From: Bacteroidota bacterium
GTDB taxonomy: Bacteria > Bacteroidota > Bacteroidia > Chitinophagales > Chitinophagaceae
Reading direction: 5' to 3'
NCBI GenBank assembly: GCA_016712665.1
Contig: JADJQP010000002.1
Location: forward strand, 310,001-374,000
DNA length: 64,000 nt
In this document: in pieces, positions 28,044 through 37,901 of the stretch
How the letters are laid out: every line of letters starts with the position of its first letter
How positions within the stretch are numbered: the first letter of the stretch is position 1
Translations under genes and position numbers: made by a program
Notes under the pieces: generated by a model
The model's database searches: none
Told to the model about the DNA's origin: nothing
Seen by the model: the letters and a program-made list of their open reading frames with translations, nothing else

Positions 28044-31000
28044 TTAATCAATTAATTGAAGTTTAGTAGGTATTACAATTTCTATTCTGGTACCGCGGGG
28101 ATTTCCCTCCTCATCAAATAAATCTACCACTTTTACGGTGGCAGATTGGCCATCCTCCAACATCAACAAACTCAAACGACTTTCACCCAATTTCATTCCA
28201 AAGGAGCTATGACCTTCAGACCGGCGATTATACTGTTGCGATAATTGGAGTCCCACTCCATTATCTTCTATTGAAATTCTTATCGAATCCGATTCGATTC
28301 TTTTGAGGCTGATGGTAATACTTTTATACCCTTCCTTATGCAACAAACCATGCCATATTGCATTTTCAACATAGGGCTGTAGCAGTAGTGAGGGAATAAA
28401 ATGAACAGCTGTATTAAGGGATGGGTCAATATCAATATGAAAACTAAATTGATTGCTAAACCGCATCCCCTCAATCAGCATGTACAATTTGAGGGTATTG
28501 AGCTCTTCCTCAAGAGTTATAAATGCATTGGACGAATTGTTTAAAATACTTCGAATCAGTTGCGAAAATTTAATCAAATATTTTGAAGCCAATTTGGTAT
28601 CATTCTTTAGAACATAGTTGTTAATGGAGTTTAACGAATTAAAAATAAAATGAGGATTGATTTGTGCCCGTAGTGCTTTCATTTCCAGTTGGGCAATTTC
28701 TTTGGTGAATTGTAATTTTAGTCGCTCCTTTTCCTCCATTTGTCTGCTCCGAAACCTATAAACTGAATAAATAAAAGCACATACCACCAAAGCAAGAAGC
28801 AAGTAAAACCACCACGACTTAAAAAAGGGAGTGGCAATGGAAACGGTTAATGTGGTGTACTTATCACTCCATACACCGTCATAGTTACTGGCTTTCACTT
28901 GAAACTCATAGGTTCCGGATCGTAAGTTGGTATATGAAACATAATTGCGATTCTTGGCTTGAATCCAGTGTGCGTCATACCCCACCAAACGGTATTGATA
29001 ATTGGTTTTTTGAGGGAGTATCAATCCTAATGTGCTGAACGAAATAGAAAACGAATTTTCAAAGTATTTCAAATCAACCTTGCTCAAATTAGACATACTA
29101 GTTTCTGATTCAAGAGAATTTTCAAAAATTTTAAACTCCGTAAAATAGACCTCTACTTCCTGCAGATTATTTACAATCTCTTTCGGGTGGAATACATTAA
29201 TACCATTTAATCCACCAAATGCCATTCGACCATCATGCAATAACGCGAATGCAGCGGTATTAAATTCATTCGACTGCAAGCCGTTCAGCTCATCATAGTT
29301 GCGCGTTTTGACATTCGCCCCCGGGGTTAAACTTGCCTCATTCCAAATTAGATTACAAATTCCAGCATTGCTACTCATCCAATAGGAGGTATCGTTCTGC
29401 CTTAAAATTCCATACACCACATTATTACTAATACCGTCCTCTGTACTAAAGTTTCGAATCATTTTATATTGGGTATCTAGCACTGCCACACCACCGCCAT
29501 CAGTGGCTAACCAAAAACGTTGCTTCTGATCGCGATGAATACTTTTGATAGTTTTGAAAGTTCGTTCGCTTGATCGAAGTGGAAACACCTTTCTTAGTTT
29601 TTCACTTTTGGTATTAAAAATAAAAACACCTTCTTCCGTGCCAATCAAAAGCTCATCTGTTTTGTACGTATACAGGCAGCGAACACCATTGTTCGCAAAT
29701 TCAGGAAAACGGTTTTCATCATATTTGGTAACTTCCCAATTATCTAAATTTACTTTGTTTAAGCCATTGGCTCGAGTACCTACCCACATATGCCCATCCT
29801 TCTTCAAAAAGGACCAAATTGAACCTGCCGATAAGTTGTTCGCACCGGTACCATACACTAATTTTCTCTTTATCTGTAGCGTGTGAATATCCACGATGCA
29901 AACACCAAAATTATTGTAACCCAGCCATAGATTATCGCCGTCTCGAATCATTTCAATGATGAATTCTTTGACATTGGCCTCGCTCATTTGAAAATTATAA
30001 AAATCGAATTTCCCGGTTTGAAGATGATACCTCACCAATCCACTTTCGGAGGTCCCAATTAATAGGTGACCTCGATCATCTTCAATTATTTTACGAACAT
30101 ATCGTAAGGTATTTTTTTCTTCGGAATCGATATAGGTTATCGGCGAAAATTTCTTAATAAAGGGATCCATAACATCAAAACCCATACCGTCAAAACCCAC
30201 ATACATCAACCCAAATTTATCTACGCAAATAGCATTTATATAATTGCTGGAAAGCGGAAATTGCGAATTGCCTTTCTTAAATTGTCGCAATTCTTTGGTG
30301 TCATATTCATACACAAACAATCCTTGCCCATAGGTACCCAGGTACAGCAAATTATTTGCAGAATCATATTTCATTCGATTAACTGCAATCAACTTGAGTT
30401 GCTTCGAATAAAAGTCAGTCCTTGCAAACTTGCCTGTATACACATCGAAGTAAACCAAGTCATCATTTTCATGCGAAATTAAAATGGTTCCATCCTTAGT
30501 CAATTCAGAGTAGATATAGGAATTTTCAGTGTTTTGACCATACGAATATCGTTTACTTGTCTGCAATTGTTGATCATAACAAACAACACTTCCATTACTT
30601 AAAATGGAATACAATTTGTGATTCACTTCAAAAAATCGGGTGGTACGTTCCTTTCCGAAAAGCTGCAGTGCCGAATTGGGCATCTGCTGATAGCTAAAAT
30701 CTTGTGTATTCACCAAATAGAAACCCTTTCGATCTAAATAAAACCAGACATGGGTGGCATCATGCTGTCCGACCCATCTGGGATCCCCGTTGCGCAAAAT
30801 TTCGGGTCGGACAATCCGTTCGGTTAGACAATTAAAAATACAAAAGCCATCATTGGTAAATAAGTACAAATGTCCATTTTCATCAGAAATAATATTGAAA
30901 ATTTTCGATGAAAGGATGGAGCTACTGTCGTTCAGTTTATTTCTAAAGATTTTAATATTATTGCCATCAAAGCGGTTGAGTCCATCAAAGGTGGATGCCC

Positions 31001-31202
31001 AAATAAATCCTCTTTTATCAACGGCAATGCCTGTAACCACGCATTGTGAAGGACCATCTTTGAGATGAATATTCTTAAAAAAATATTTCTCGGGCTTAAA
31101 AAATGTAAAGGCAGGCTGTATGTCAAACAGCAACAGCGCAATAATTCCTATTATCCGAACTTGTTTCAAAGTATTTATCCTTGCTAATGTAACCGTTTCC
31201 AT
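28044..31202 (-). CDS. two-component sensor histidine kinase with periplasmic beta-propeller
   Basis: 1052 residues. An N-terminal hydrophobic segment leads to a periplasmic part of repeated 'regulator propeller' blades (DGPSQCVVTGIAVDKRGFIW, GNGHLYLFTNDG-like, GLWLGYNNFGV and others; about 45-700). A Y_Y_Y domain follows (YQYRLVGYDAHWIQAKNRNY, near 740), then one membrane helix (WWFYLLLALVVCAFIYSVYRF), then a LytS-type kinase with LRAQINPHFIFNSLNSI and an ATPase end (IEDNGVGLQL). It differs from SusR-like hybrid sensors in having no AraC part. It senses an extracellular or periplasmic ligand and passes the signal to the LytTR regulator. Target genes unknown. Confidence 0.95.
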   Translation of the reverse strand: METVTLARINTLKQVRIIGIIALLLFDIQPAFTFFKPEKYFFKNIHLKDGPSQCVVTGIAVDKRGFIWASTFDGLNRFDGNNIKIFRNKLNDSSSILSSKIFNIISDENGHLYLFTNDGFCIFNCLTERIVRPEILRNGDPRWVGQHDATHVWFYLDRKGFYLVNTQDFSYQQMPNSALQLFGKERTTRFFEVNHKLYSILSNGSVVCYDQQLQTSKRYSYGQNTENSYIYSELTKDGTILISHENDDLVYFDVYTGKFARTDFYSKQLKLIAVNRMKYDSANNLLYLGTYGQGLFVYEYDTKELRQFKKGNSQFPLSSNYINAICVDKFGLMYVGFDGMGFDVMDPFIKKFSPITYIDSEEKNTLRYVRKIIEDDRGHLLIGTSESGLVRYHLQTGKFDFYNFQMSEANVKEFIIEMIRDGDNLWLGYNNFGVCIVDIHTLQIKRKLVYGTGANNLSAGSIWSFLKKDGHMWVGTRANGLNKVNLDNWEVTKYDENRFPEFANNGVRCLYTYKTDELLIGTEEGVFIFNTKSEKLRKVFPLRSSERTFKTIKSIHRDQKQRFWLATDGGGVAVLDTQYKMIRNFSTEDGISNNVVYGILRQNDTSYWMSSNAGICNLIWNEASLTPGANVKTRNYDELNGLQSNEFNTAAFALLHDGRMAFGGLNGINVFHPKEIVNNLQEVEVYFTEFKIFENSLESETSMSNLSKVDLKYFENSFSISFSTLGLILPQKTNYQYRLVGYDAHWIQAKNRNYVSYTNLRSGTYEFQVKASNYDGVWSDKYTTLTVSIATPFFKSWWFYLLLALVVCAFIYSVYRFRSRQMEEKERLKLQFTKEIAQLEMKALRAQINPHFIFNSLNSINNYVLKNDTKLASKYLIKFSQLIRSILNNSSNAFITLEEELNTLKLYMLIEGMRFSNQFSFHIDIDPSLNTAVHFIPSLLLQPYVENAIWHGLLHKEGYKSITISLKRIESDSIRISIEDNGVGLQLSQQYNRRSEGHSSFGMKLGESRLSLLMLEDGQSATVKVVDLFDEEGNPRGTRIEIVIPTKLQLID

Positions 31203-31293
31203 TATAAAAAATAAAATAAATTAGAATTTGGTCAATTATGATTAGGATTTGGCAGAAATTTGAGGAAAGTTGGTAAAATAGAAAAATAGAAAA

Positions 31294-31896
31294 ATGTCCA
31301 ATTCAGAAAATAGCATTTTGGGTTTAAAGATGCCAACGGATCCACGATGGGTAAATTTAGCGGCCATCTCGCTGGAAGAAATACTTACTGACCATGCGTA
31401 TTGCGAACAAAAAGCAGCCAGCCACTGTATCAGTTTGATACAACGTTATCCTCAACATCAAAAATTAGTGGCAGAGCTATCGCCTATTGTTACGGAAGAA
31501 TGGGGCCATTTTAGAATGGTATTTTCCGAAATTACGAAACGAAAACTCACCCTTGGCAAGCAACGAAAGGATGAATATGTCAACTTCTTGATACAGCATG
31601 AAAAAAAAGGTGGAAGTCCAGAAGACCGCTTACTAGATCAGCTGCTACTATTTGCCTTAATTGAAGCGAGAAGCTGTGAGCGTTTCAGACTCTTAAGCGA
31701 AGAGCTTGAAGATGCCTATCTGAGGGAGTTCTATCGAAAATTTATGATTTCGGAAGCAGGTCATTACAAGCTTTTTCTGGCCCTGGCAAAAGAATATATC
31801 GACGAAGAAAAAGTGACCCGTCGATGGCACGAATGGCTTGAAATTGAAAAGGCCATTTTACCGCTACTAGAGGTGCGTGGCGATCGGATGCACTAG
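31294..31896 (+). CDS. miaE: tRNA-(ms2io6A)-hydroxylase MiaE
   Basis: 200 residues, ferritin-like di-iron fold. The ligands are visible in SLEEILTDHAYCE, EEWGHFRMVFSEI, EARSCERFRLL and SEAGHYKLFLALA. The order fits MiaE, which hydroxylates the isopentenyl group of modified adenosine 37 in tRNA. Its neighbour downstream is fructose-1,6-bisphosphatase, 70 bases away on the same strand. Confidence 0.93.
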   Translation: MSNSENSILGLKMPTDPRWVNLAAISLEEILTDHAYCEQKAASHCISLIQRYPQHQKLVAELSPIVTEEWGHFRMVFSEITKRKLTLGKQRKDEYVNFLIQHEKKGGSPEDRLLDQLLLFALIEARSCERFRLLSEELEDAYLREFYRKFMISEAGHYKLFLALAKEYIDEEKVTRRWHEWLEIEKAILPLLEVRGDRMH

Positions 31897-31954
31897 AAAC
31901 CGGACCACCAAAAACAAAGTCAAAAATGAATTCTAATTATTCAAACCTGAAATT

Positions 31955-31962
31955 TACCTTTG
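31955..31962 (+). promoter_or_regulatory. -7 box TACCTTTG four bases before the fbp ATG
   Basis: TACCTTTG matches TAnnTTTG exactly. Its last base is only four bases before the ATG at 31967, which would give a leaderless or nearly leaderless mRNA. No convincing -33 element was found. Confidence 0.35.
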
Positions 31963-31966
31963 CGCC

Positions 31967-32976
31967 ATGAATCCAAACAGACATTTAATGACCTTAGATG
32001 AATTTACCATTCATCAAACACGACAATTTACGCATTCTACAGGCGAACTCTCTACTTTATTGCGGGATATAGGTTTAGCATGCAAATTCATCAATAAGCA
32101 GGTAAACAAGGCCGGATTGGTAGATATTTTAGGCGCACATGGTGCTGTAAATGTTCAAGGTGAAGAACAAATGAAACTGGATATTTTTGCCAATGAAGTC
32201 CTCATTAATGTACTGCGAAATAGCAGCGATTGTGCCGGAATTGCCTCCGAAGAAAATGATACGTTTGTAGCCTTTGAAGATGCCCATTCTATTAACTCAA
32301 AATATGTAGTGATGTTTGACCCATTAGACGGGTCCTCCAATATTGATGTTAATGCGTCCATTGGTACCATATTTTGCATTTATAAACGAATTACACCACT
32401 AGGAGCCCCTTGTACCGTAGATGATTTTTTGCAAAAAGGAAAAATATTATGGCAGCCGGTTATGTTATATATGGTAGCAGCACTATGTTGGTATATGCTA
32501 CCCGATTAGGCGTCAACGGTTTTACCTTGGAGCCTAGTGTGGGCGAATTTTGTCTTTCACATAAGGATATGAAATGCCCTGTGGACGGTAAAATTTATTC
32601 TATCAATCAAGGCAACTCCTGTAAGTATGATGAAAAATTGTTGCACTTCCTAAACTATTGCATGGAGGAGGATAAGGAAACGGCCCGCCCCTACTCCCAT
32701 CGCTATATTGGTAGCATGGTGGCAGATTTGCACAGAACCCTTATCAAAGGAGGCCTATTTATGTACCCTTCAGATAGCAAAAATCCAAATGGCAAACTCC
32801 GCCTCCTGTACGAATGCAATCCCATGAGTTATATTATAGAAATGGCAGGCGGCAAGGGAACAGCGGGCGAAACATCTATTCTGGATATTGAGCCTACAGA
32901 ACTTCACCAAAGAGTTCCGATTTTTATCGGCTCTAAAAATATGGTGGACCGTGCCCTGTCCTTTATTAAGGGGTAG
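31967..32976 (+). CDS. fbp: fructose-1,6-bisphosphatase class 1, frameshifted as read
   Basis: The N-terminal frame (31967-32509) contains the metal-binding MFDPLDGSSNIDVN motif near residue 120. The second frame (from 32449) continues with MAAGYVIYGSSTMLVYATRL. One extra A in the run 32440-32444 joins them: FLQKGKNIMAAGY, 336 residues, the normal family length. The rest (GSMVADLHRTLIKGG, EMAGGKGT) is intact. The enzyme hydrolyses fructose-1,6-bisphosphate in gluconeogenesis. Because the gene is central to metabolism, the break is most likely a sequence error. Confidence 0.92.
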
Positions 32977-33029
32977 AAATTTTTGCGCTTACTGAGAATT
33001 GGATTACTTTTAATACTAATTATCATTTC

Positions 33030-34088
33030 ATGAAAGAGTTTCTGTTACTACTGATGTCATTGATGTCACTATGTGGTAGCGGACAAACAGTATACCCAAG
33101 CGGGGTTAGTGGTTGCATTGCACGCTGGACATTCGATGTACCGGAAGGTGCAAGCCTTGCCACTATCCAAGACTGGAGTGGCAATAATAATCATGGAACT
33201 AATAATGCCATTACCTCTGTGGCCGGATGGAAAGGCGGCCAATTCCTAGCAGGTAAATTTAATGGAACCAGCAGTTTCTCTCGGGTATCCGCGAATCCTA
33301 TTTTTAATGTAAACAATATCTCCATCCTGGCTTTAGTAAAATTCGATCGTTTTTATGATGGAACTTGCCAAGGAAATAATATCATATACCAAGGATTTAA
33401 TTATAATAGCAACCTCAATTGGGCACTCTACACTACTGATGGAAATTATGATCATAGTTGCAATACATTTAGCCCCAATTTTAATAAAGCAAATTTTACA
33501 ACCCCAACATTTGTAAATACTACCATTCCGATGACTAATTTTATTGACTCTAGCAAATGGTATTTAATTGGTTGCACTTTTAATGAGTCAGTTATCAATT
33601 ATTATCAAATAGCAATGGATAGTTCCAATAAATTAAATACTATTATTCCATCCTATAGCGTTAGTAATACCAACCCAATTGGAAGTGGAAATTTTGATAT
33701 TTTTATGGGAGCCACTCAAAATGCTCCTTTCCCGTATTGGTTCAATGGCAAAATGGATGAAGTAGTGCTATTTAATAAAGCCCTAACTAATGCTGAAGTG
33801 CAGTCTGTATACGATTATCTATTTGGCTATCCAACTAGCATTATAAGTGTAGATGGTGCCTCGCATTTGGATGTTTATTGCGCAAATAAGCATGTTTACA
33901 TTTCTGGTATGCCCAGCAAATCAAAGAATATTGCGGTTCTAGATATCAATGGCAAAATAATTAGAGAATTAAAAAATGTACTTGTCAACGAGGTGGATTT
34001 ATCAGATATTCCAAATCAGATGGTTTTGGTAAAAATATTTAATGGAGCCGGTAACATTTCACACTACAAATTTTTATTAGGCGAATAA
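33030..34088 (+). CDS. secreted LamG/concanavalin-like protein with a T9SS-like tail
   Basis: 352 residues. Signal peptide to CGSGQ. A LamG-type jelly-roll domain (about 30-265) with GLIAR-like CIARWTFD, WSGNNNHGTNN, AGKFNGTSSFSRV and the end GKMDEVVLFNKALTNAEVQSVYDY. The last 75 residues (KNIAVLDINGKIIRELKN ... MVLVKIFNGAG) have the fold pattern of a type A T9SS sorting domain without the YPNP start, so secretion by T9SS is probable but not certain. It likely binds carbohydrate. No operon partner. Confidence 0.8.
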   Translation: MKEFLLLLMSLMSLCGSGQTVYPSGVSGCIARWTFDVPEGASLATIQDWSGNNNHGTNNAITSVAGWKGGQFLAGKFNGTSSFSRVSANPIFNVNNISILALVKFDRFYDGTCQGNNIIYQGFNYNSNLNWALYTTDGNYDHSCNTFSPNFNKANFTTPTFVNTTIPMTNFIDSSKWYLIGCTFNESVINYYQIAMDSSNKLNTIIPSYSVSNTNPIGSGNFDIFMGATQNAPFPYWFNGKMDEVVLFNKALTNAEVQSVYDYLFGYPTSIISVDGASHLDVYCANKHVYISGMPSKSKNIAVLDINGKIIRELKNVLVNEVDLSDIPNQMVLVKIFNGAGNISHYKFLLGE

Positions 34089-34124
34089 AATTTCAAATCA
34101 TCTATTTCTTTGTATTTTGCGCCA

Positions 34125-34787
34125 ATGATTTCCATAGTAAATTTGTTTAGGCGTATTATTAATATTAAATTCAAATATTTTAAGCATGCTTATGGTGATG
34201 CCCCCTTTAGACTACTAGATGTGGGGGCAGGAAATCATTCAGCAAGTAAGACGAAAGCGGCTTTCCCAAACTGTGAATATTATGGATTAGATATGGATAA
34301 ATCTACCAGCTACTCAGAGGAGGATTTTATAGTAATGAAGGATTTTTTTGAATTAGACCTAACGAAATTGAAATTTGACAATATTCCCGATAATTATTTT
34401 GACTATATTAATATGGCTCACGTCATTGAGCATTTACACAATGGGGATCAAGTACTGCCGTTACTTCTAAAAAAACTCAAATCCGGTGGTTATTTTTATA
34501 TTGAATATCCGGGAAGCAAAAGTGTAAAACTTCCTTCTATGTACGGAACGCTGAATTTTCATGATGACCCAACGCATGTAAGGGTATATTCAGTAGCTGA
34601 ATTAAAGGAAGTTTTTGAAAAGAACCACTGTTTGATTTTACAGTGCGGTACTAGGCGAAACTGGTACTATATATTGGCAACACCCTTGCGAGTAATTATC
34701 TCGATAGTACAAATTGGAAAAATTCGGGCCAATGTGTTCTGGGACTTACTTGGATTTGCTGAATTTTTATATGTGCGTAAAAAATAA
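34125..34787 (+). CDS. SAM-dependent class I methyltransferase
   Basis: 220 residues from the ATG at 34125; an upstream TTG at 34110 is in frame but less likely. SAM-binding motif I is RLLDVGAGNHSASK (near 28), the acidic post-I residue is in YYGLDMDKS, and FDYINMAHVIEHLHNGD is the motif-IV region seen in glycan-linked methyltransferases. A C-terminal hydrophobic stretch could associate with membrane. Substrate unknown. A TATTTTG, one base short of the -7 consensus, ends five bases before the ATG. Confidence 0.85.
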   Translation: MISIVNLFRRIINIKFKYFKHAYGDAPFRLLDVGAGNHSASKTKAAFPNCEYYGLDMDKSTSYSEEDFIVMKDFFELDLTKLKFDNIPDNYFDYINMAHVIEHLHNGDQVLPLLLKKLKSGGYFYIEYPGSKSVKLPSMYGTLNFHDDPTHVRVYSVAELKEVFEKNHCLILQCGTRRNWYYILATPLRVIISIVQIGKIRANVFWDLLGFAEFLYVRKK

Positions 34788-34916
34788 TGGAACTAATTTC
34801 ATATTTAATAAAGCCTCACCCATCTTCTATTCCTCAAGAATCACCCAATCTATCTAATAACAAAAGGTAATATTACTAAATTATTAAGATTTTACTATCT
34901 TACGCCTTGAATTACA

Positions 34917-35690
34917 ATGATCGCTGCCGAATACATGAAAAAAATTGTTGATTTGATTTACTGCTTTGAACCTGTGACCTTGAAACAATTGGACAGCGTG
35001 GAATTGCAAAATCGAATTGATACCAAATATATCCTCACCAAACAGCAATTGTTTGAACTGTTAGAAGGGATTAAAGCGGAACAATATGTGCTCGAAATCG
35101 ATCAAAATCGGGTCTTTAACTATCAAACCGTTTATTTTGATACCGAGGATTTTCAATTTTATAAAGATCATCACAATGGCTTTATCAATAGAGTAAAAGT
35201 TAGAAGTCGTGAATACATCGAAAGCAACCTCTGCTTTTATGAAATCAAACGAAAACTCTATGGTACCCGAACCGATAAACAGCGAAAGAAAATTAGCAAT
35301 ATCTATTACGCAGTACCCCCAGAAGATTACAAGCTAATTGAATATAAGCGACTTCACGACAAGCCTATTGAAAAGAAAATTGTAAACTATTTTAAACGAC
35401 TGACCCTTACCAATAAAAAATTTACGGAACGGATTACCATCGACTTGGAAATTAATTTTGATAACGGCGTTCAGCAAATCGCCCTACCCAATTTAGCCGT
35501 TGTAGAAGTAAAACAAGGAAAGGCTGATGTATTTAGCAATACCATACAAGTACTCAAAAAACTTCGAATTCATGAAACCGGCTTTAGTAAGTACGCTATT
35601 GGCGTAGCCCTCTTAGAAAAGCATGTTAAACATAATAATTTCAAACCCATACTATTAAAACTTAATAAACTGAACGCATATGCAGAATAG
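34917..35690 (+). CDS. VTC-domain protein (polyphosphate polymerase-like)
   Basis: 257 residues. The VTC tunnel-domain signs are IDTKYILTKQQLFELL (near 32), NYQTVYFDTEDFQFYKDHH, VKVRSREY, CFYEIKRKLYG and a closing AVVEVKQGKA and GFSKYAIG. The family uses ATP to make polyphosphate in yeast; bacterial versions are of uncertain activity. It overlaps the next gene (DUF4956 membrane protein) by 11 bases, and this pair recurs in bacteria, so the two products probably work together at the membrane. Confidence 0.88.
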   Translation: MIAAEYMKKIVDLIYCFEPVTLKQLDSVELQNRIDTKYILTKQQLFELLEGIKAEQYVLEIDQNRVFNYQTVYFDTEDFQFYKDHHNGFINRVKVRSREYIESNLCFYEIKRKLYGTRTDKQRKKISNIYYAVPPEDYKLIEYKRLHDKPIEKKIVNYFKRLTLTNKKFTERITIDLEINFDNGVQQIALPNLAVVEVKQGKADVFSNTIQVLKKLRIHETGFSKYAIGVALLEKHVKHNNFKPILLKLNKLNAYAE

Positions 35691-36384
35691 CGAAAGCATC
35701 ACCACACAAATTAGTGATTCCTTAAAATCATTGAATAGCGATTTCTTTTCAGAAGGAAGTACTGCCACGGTCGACAGCGGAATGGAATACTATTCAGAAC
35801 TACTGATCCGTTTTGGAATCAATATGCTGGCGATTTTTATTCTAATCCGACTGATTTACTACCCCACCCACAAAAATAAAGACTTCCTCTTCACCTTCTT
35901 TATTTTTAATGTCATCATCTTTATTTTGTTGAGTACTACCAAACTGAAACCGGGTTTTGCCTTTGGTTTGCTAGCCATATTCTCCATAATGCGATATCGT
36001 ACGGTAACCGTACCTATTAAGGAAATGGGATACTTCTTTATTTGCCTCGCCATTGGTATGATCAATGCCTTGTCTATTGTAGAAGAAGGCTGGTGGGTAA
36101 TGGTGATTTGTAATGCAGCCATTTTGCTCCTTACCATCATTCTTGATCGCTTTATCAGCCTCACCCACGAAAATGTGAAGGAAATTACCTATGAACGGGT
36201 CGATTTGATACAACCTGAAAAGCGCGCCGAACTTATGGACGACCTGATTCAACGTACCGGATTGCCGATTCATCGTGTTGAAATTCGCAATATCAGCTTC
36301 CTCAGAGATTCTGCCAAAATCGCCATTTTCTATCACGCCAAAAATAATGAAAACACACAGGGAGTTACCGGCGACGACGATTAG
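35680..36384 (+). CDS. DUF4956 membrane protein
   Basis: 234 residues with four hydrophobic helices (about 48-65, 72-92, 94-112, 125-165) and a soluble C-terminal part (about 170-234: YERVDLIQPEKRAELMDDL). The segment FGLLAIFSIMRYRTVTVPIKEMGYFF is typical of DUF4956. Function unknown; it accompanies VTC proteins, and here the ATG lies inside the end of the VTC gene, showing translational coupling. Confidence 0.9.
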   Translation: MQNSESITTQISDSLKSLNSDFFSEGSTATVDSGMEYYSELLIRFGINMLAIFILIRLIYYPTHKNKDFLFTFFIFNVIIFILLSTTKLKPGFAFGLLAIFSIMRYRTVTVPIKEMGYFFICLAIGMINALSIVEEGWWVMVICNAAILLLTIILDRFISLTHENVKEITYERVDLIQPEKRAELMDDLIQRTGLPIHRVEIRNISFLRDSAKIAIFYHAKNNENTQGVTGDDD

Positions 36385-36427
36385 TCTAAGCACCAGCCCC
36401 ATTCTGTGCGCCCTATCAAATGCTAAT

Positions 36428-36463
36428 TGCCGACTTCTCCGTTAATATCAAGCGAAGCTGGCA
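36428..36463 (+). terminator. imperfect hairpin after DUF4956
   Basis: TGCCGACTTC (36428-36437) pairs with GAAGCTGGCA (36454-36463) with one or two mismatches and a 16-base loop. It is followed by a weak TTTATTT tract. A related TGCCGACTTC sequence occurs near 25887. Terminator function is uncertain. Confidence 0.3.
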
Positions 36464-36482
36464 TTTATTTCATTCATTGATT

Positions 36483-36490
36483 TACTTTTG
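36483..36490 (+). promoter_or_regulatory. -7 box TACTTTTG five bases before the kinase ATG
   Basis: TACTTTTG fits TAnnTTTG and ends five bases before the ATG at 36496, suggesting a very short or absent leader. Confidence 0.35.
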
Positions 36491-36495
36491 CCCTC

Positions 36496-37506
36496 ATGAA
36501 GCACTATAGCAAAAAGTCGATAAAGAGCCTATTTGGAAAAATTGCCACTCTCAAGGTGTTTGTTGTAGGCGATGCCATGCTCGATCATTATTGGAGTGGG
36601 GATATTGAACGGATTTCTCCCGAAGCACCCGTGCCGGTACTGAGTATCCGTTCTAAAGAGTCTCGACTGGGTGGTGCTGCCAATGTGGCTCTCAACTGCA
36701 AAGCCTTAGGCGCAGAGGTGTACTTGCTGAGCATGGTAGGAAAAGATGCTTCGGGCGATACCCTAAAAAAATCGCTACAGCAAAACGGCATACATGCAGA
36801 CTTTTGCCTTCAGAGTAAAAGCCGCATTACCACCAACAAAACAAGACTTATAGCTAAAAAGCAACAAACCATCCGCATGGATGAAGAAGATATTCAGCCC
36901 CTCAATATTAAAGACGCACATCATTTTATCGATGTCTGCCTGCGAGCCATACAAATTGAAAAACCCGATATTTTAATCTTTGAAGATTACGATAAAGGCT
37001 TGTTGTCTGATAATATTATCGAAAAAATAATTACTCATTGTAAACATGTCGGCGTCATGACATGCGTCGACCCGAAGTTCAACAACTTCTTTCGGTACGT
37101 CGGTGTCGATTTATTTAAGCCAAATCTTAAAGAAGTAAAAGAGGCGCTGAAGGCGGAGCTCCCCGTAGTCAATAGCAAAACCTTACAAAGTATTCATAAG
37201 ACACTGCAACAGCGATTACAGCATCATACCACCCTAATAACCCTTTCAGAGAAGGGCATTTTTGTGAGCCATACGGATGGGCATGCCCTCATTGCCTCGC
37301 ATATCAGGCAAATTGCCGATGTGTCAGGCGCTGGTGATACCGTTATCGCCGTGGCAAGTATTTTCTATTTTTTATCGAAAGATGCCACCCTTATGGCCGA
37401 AATAGCCAATTTAGCTGGTGGATTGGTTTGCGAAGAACTAGGTGTGGCTTCTATCCAAAAAGACAAATTGTTGTTTGAAAGTCTGCAAAAAATTGCGCAG
37501 GATTAG
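36496..37506 (+). CDS. D-glycero-beta-D-manno-heptose-7-phosphate kinase (HldE kinase domain type)
   Basis: 336 residues, PfkB/ribokinase fold. The RfaE/HldE start is visible: VVGDAMLDHYWSGDIERISP, EAPVPVL. Then RLGGAANVALNCKALGAEV and the anion-hole signature DVSGAGDTVIAVAS (near 275). The cytidylyltransferase half of E. coli HldE is absent, so this is the stand-alone kinase (RfaE1/HldA). It makes ADP-heptose precursors for LPS core. No heptosyltransferase gene is near. Confidence 0.9.
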   Translation: MKHYSKKSIKSLFGKIATLKVFVVGDAMLDHYWSGDIERISPEAPVPVLSIRSKESRLGGAANVALNCKALGAEVYLLSMVGKDASGDTLKKSLQQNGIHADFCLQSKSRITTNKTRLIAKKQQTIRMDEEDIQPLNIKDAHHFIDVCLRAIQIEKPDILIFEDYDKGLLSDNIIEKIITHCKHVGVMTCVDPKFNNFFRYVGVDLFKPNLKEVKEALKAELPVVNSKTLQSIHKTLQQRLQHHTTLITLSEKGIFVSHTDGHALIASHIRQIADVSGAGDTVIAVASIFYFLSKDATLMAEIANLAGGLVCEELGVASIQKDKLLFESLQKIAQD

Positions 37507-37569
37507 TGCGTATGCCACGTCATAACATTTCAATAGAAATATAAATTAGGCTGGTAAGTACAATAAGAC

Positions 37570-37577
37570 TACATTTG
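37570..37577 (+). promoter_or_regulatory. -7 box TACATTTG of the cold-shock gene
   Basis: Exact TAnnTTTG match, 24 bases before the ATG at 37602. The -33 element is not obvious. Confidence 0.35.
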
Positions 37578-37601
37578 CCACTTAACACTTTATACAAAAA
37601 A

Positions 37602-37805
37602 ATGGATACACAAATTACAGGAACTGTGAAGTTCTTCAACGAAGAAAAAGGCTTTGGCTTTATCAAACATGATGACAGCAACAAAGAAACATTCGTTCAC
37701 GCAAACGGTCTAGTAGACCAAATTGAAACTAACGACAAAGTTGTTTTTGATGTTCAAGAAGGACGTAAAGGGCTTAATGCCGTAAACGTTAAATTGGTTC
37801 AATAA
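37602..37805 (+). CDS. cold-shock domain protein
   Basis: 67 residues from the ATG at 37602; an in-frame upstream TTG is not needed. The RNP1 motif GFGFIKHD and RNP2-like ETFVHANGL are present in TGTVKFFNEEKGFGFI. It is a small single-stranded nucleic-acid binding protein of the CspA type, an RNA chaperone. It is a monocistronic gene with its own promoter box and a strong terminator. Confidence 0.96.
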   Translation: MDTQITGTVKFFNEEKGFGFIKHDDSNKETFVHANGLVDQIETNDKVVFDVQEGRKGLNAVNVKLVQ

Positions 37806-37830
37806 GACAATTCGACATAGTTACACAATA

Positions 37831-37859
37831 AAAAAATCCGCAATTGCGGATTTTTTTTA
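37831..37859. terminator. bidirectional terminator between csp and nth
   Basis: Perfect hairpin ATCCGCAATTGCGGAT flanked by A7 on the left and T8 on the right, so it can end both the plus-strand csp and the convergent minus-strand nth transcripts. Confidence 0.9.
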
Positions 37860-37901
37860 TATACTTTATTAATTTATACAAACTTTATAAGTTATTGATA
37901 A

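Noticed and set aside
31967..32976. Programmed frameshifting in fbp, the TonB receptor or ABC genes
   Set aside because: No consistent slippery heptamer with downstream structure was seen, the sites vary in direction and base, and many unrelated genes are affected; sequence error is simpler.
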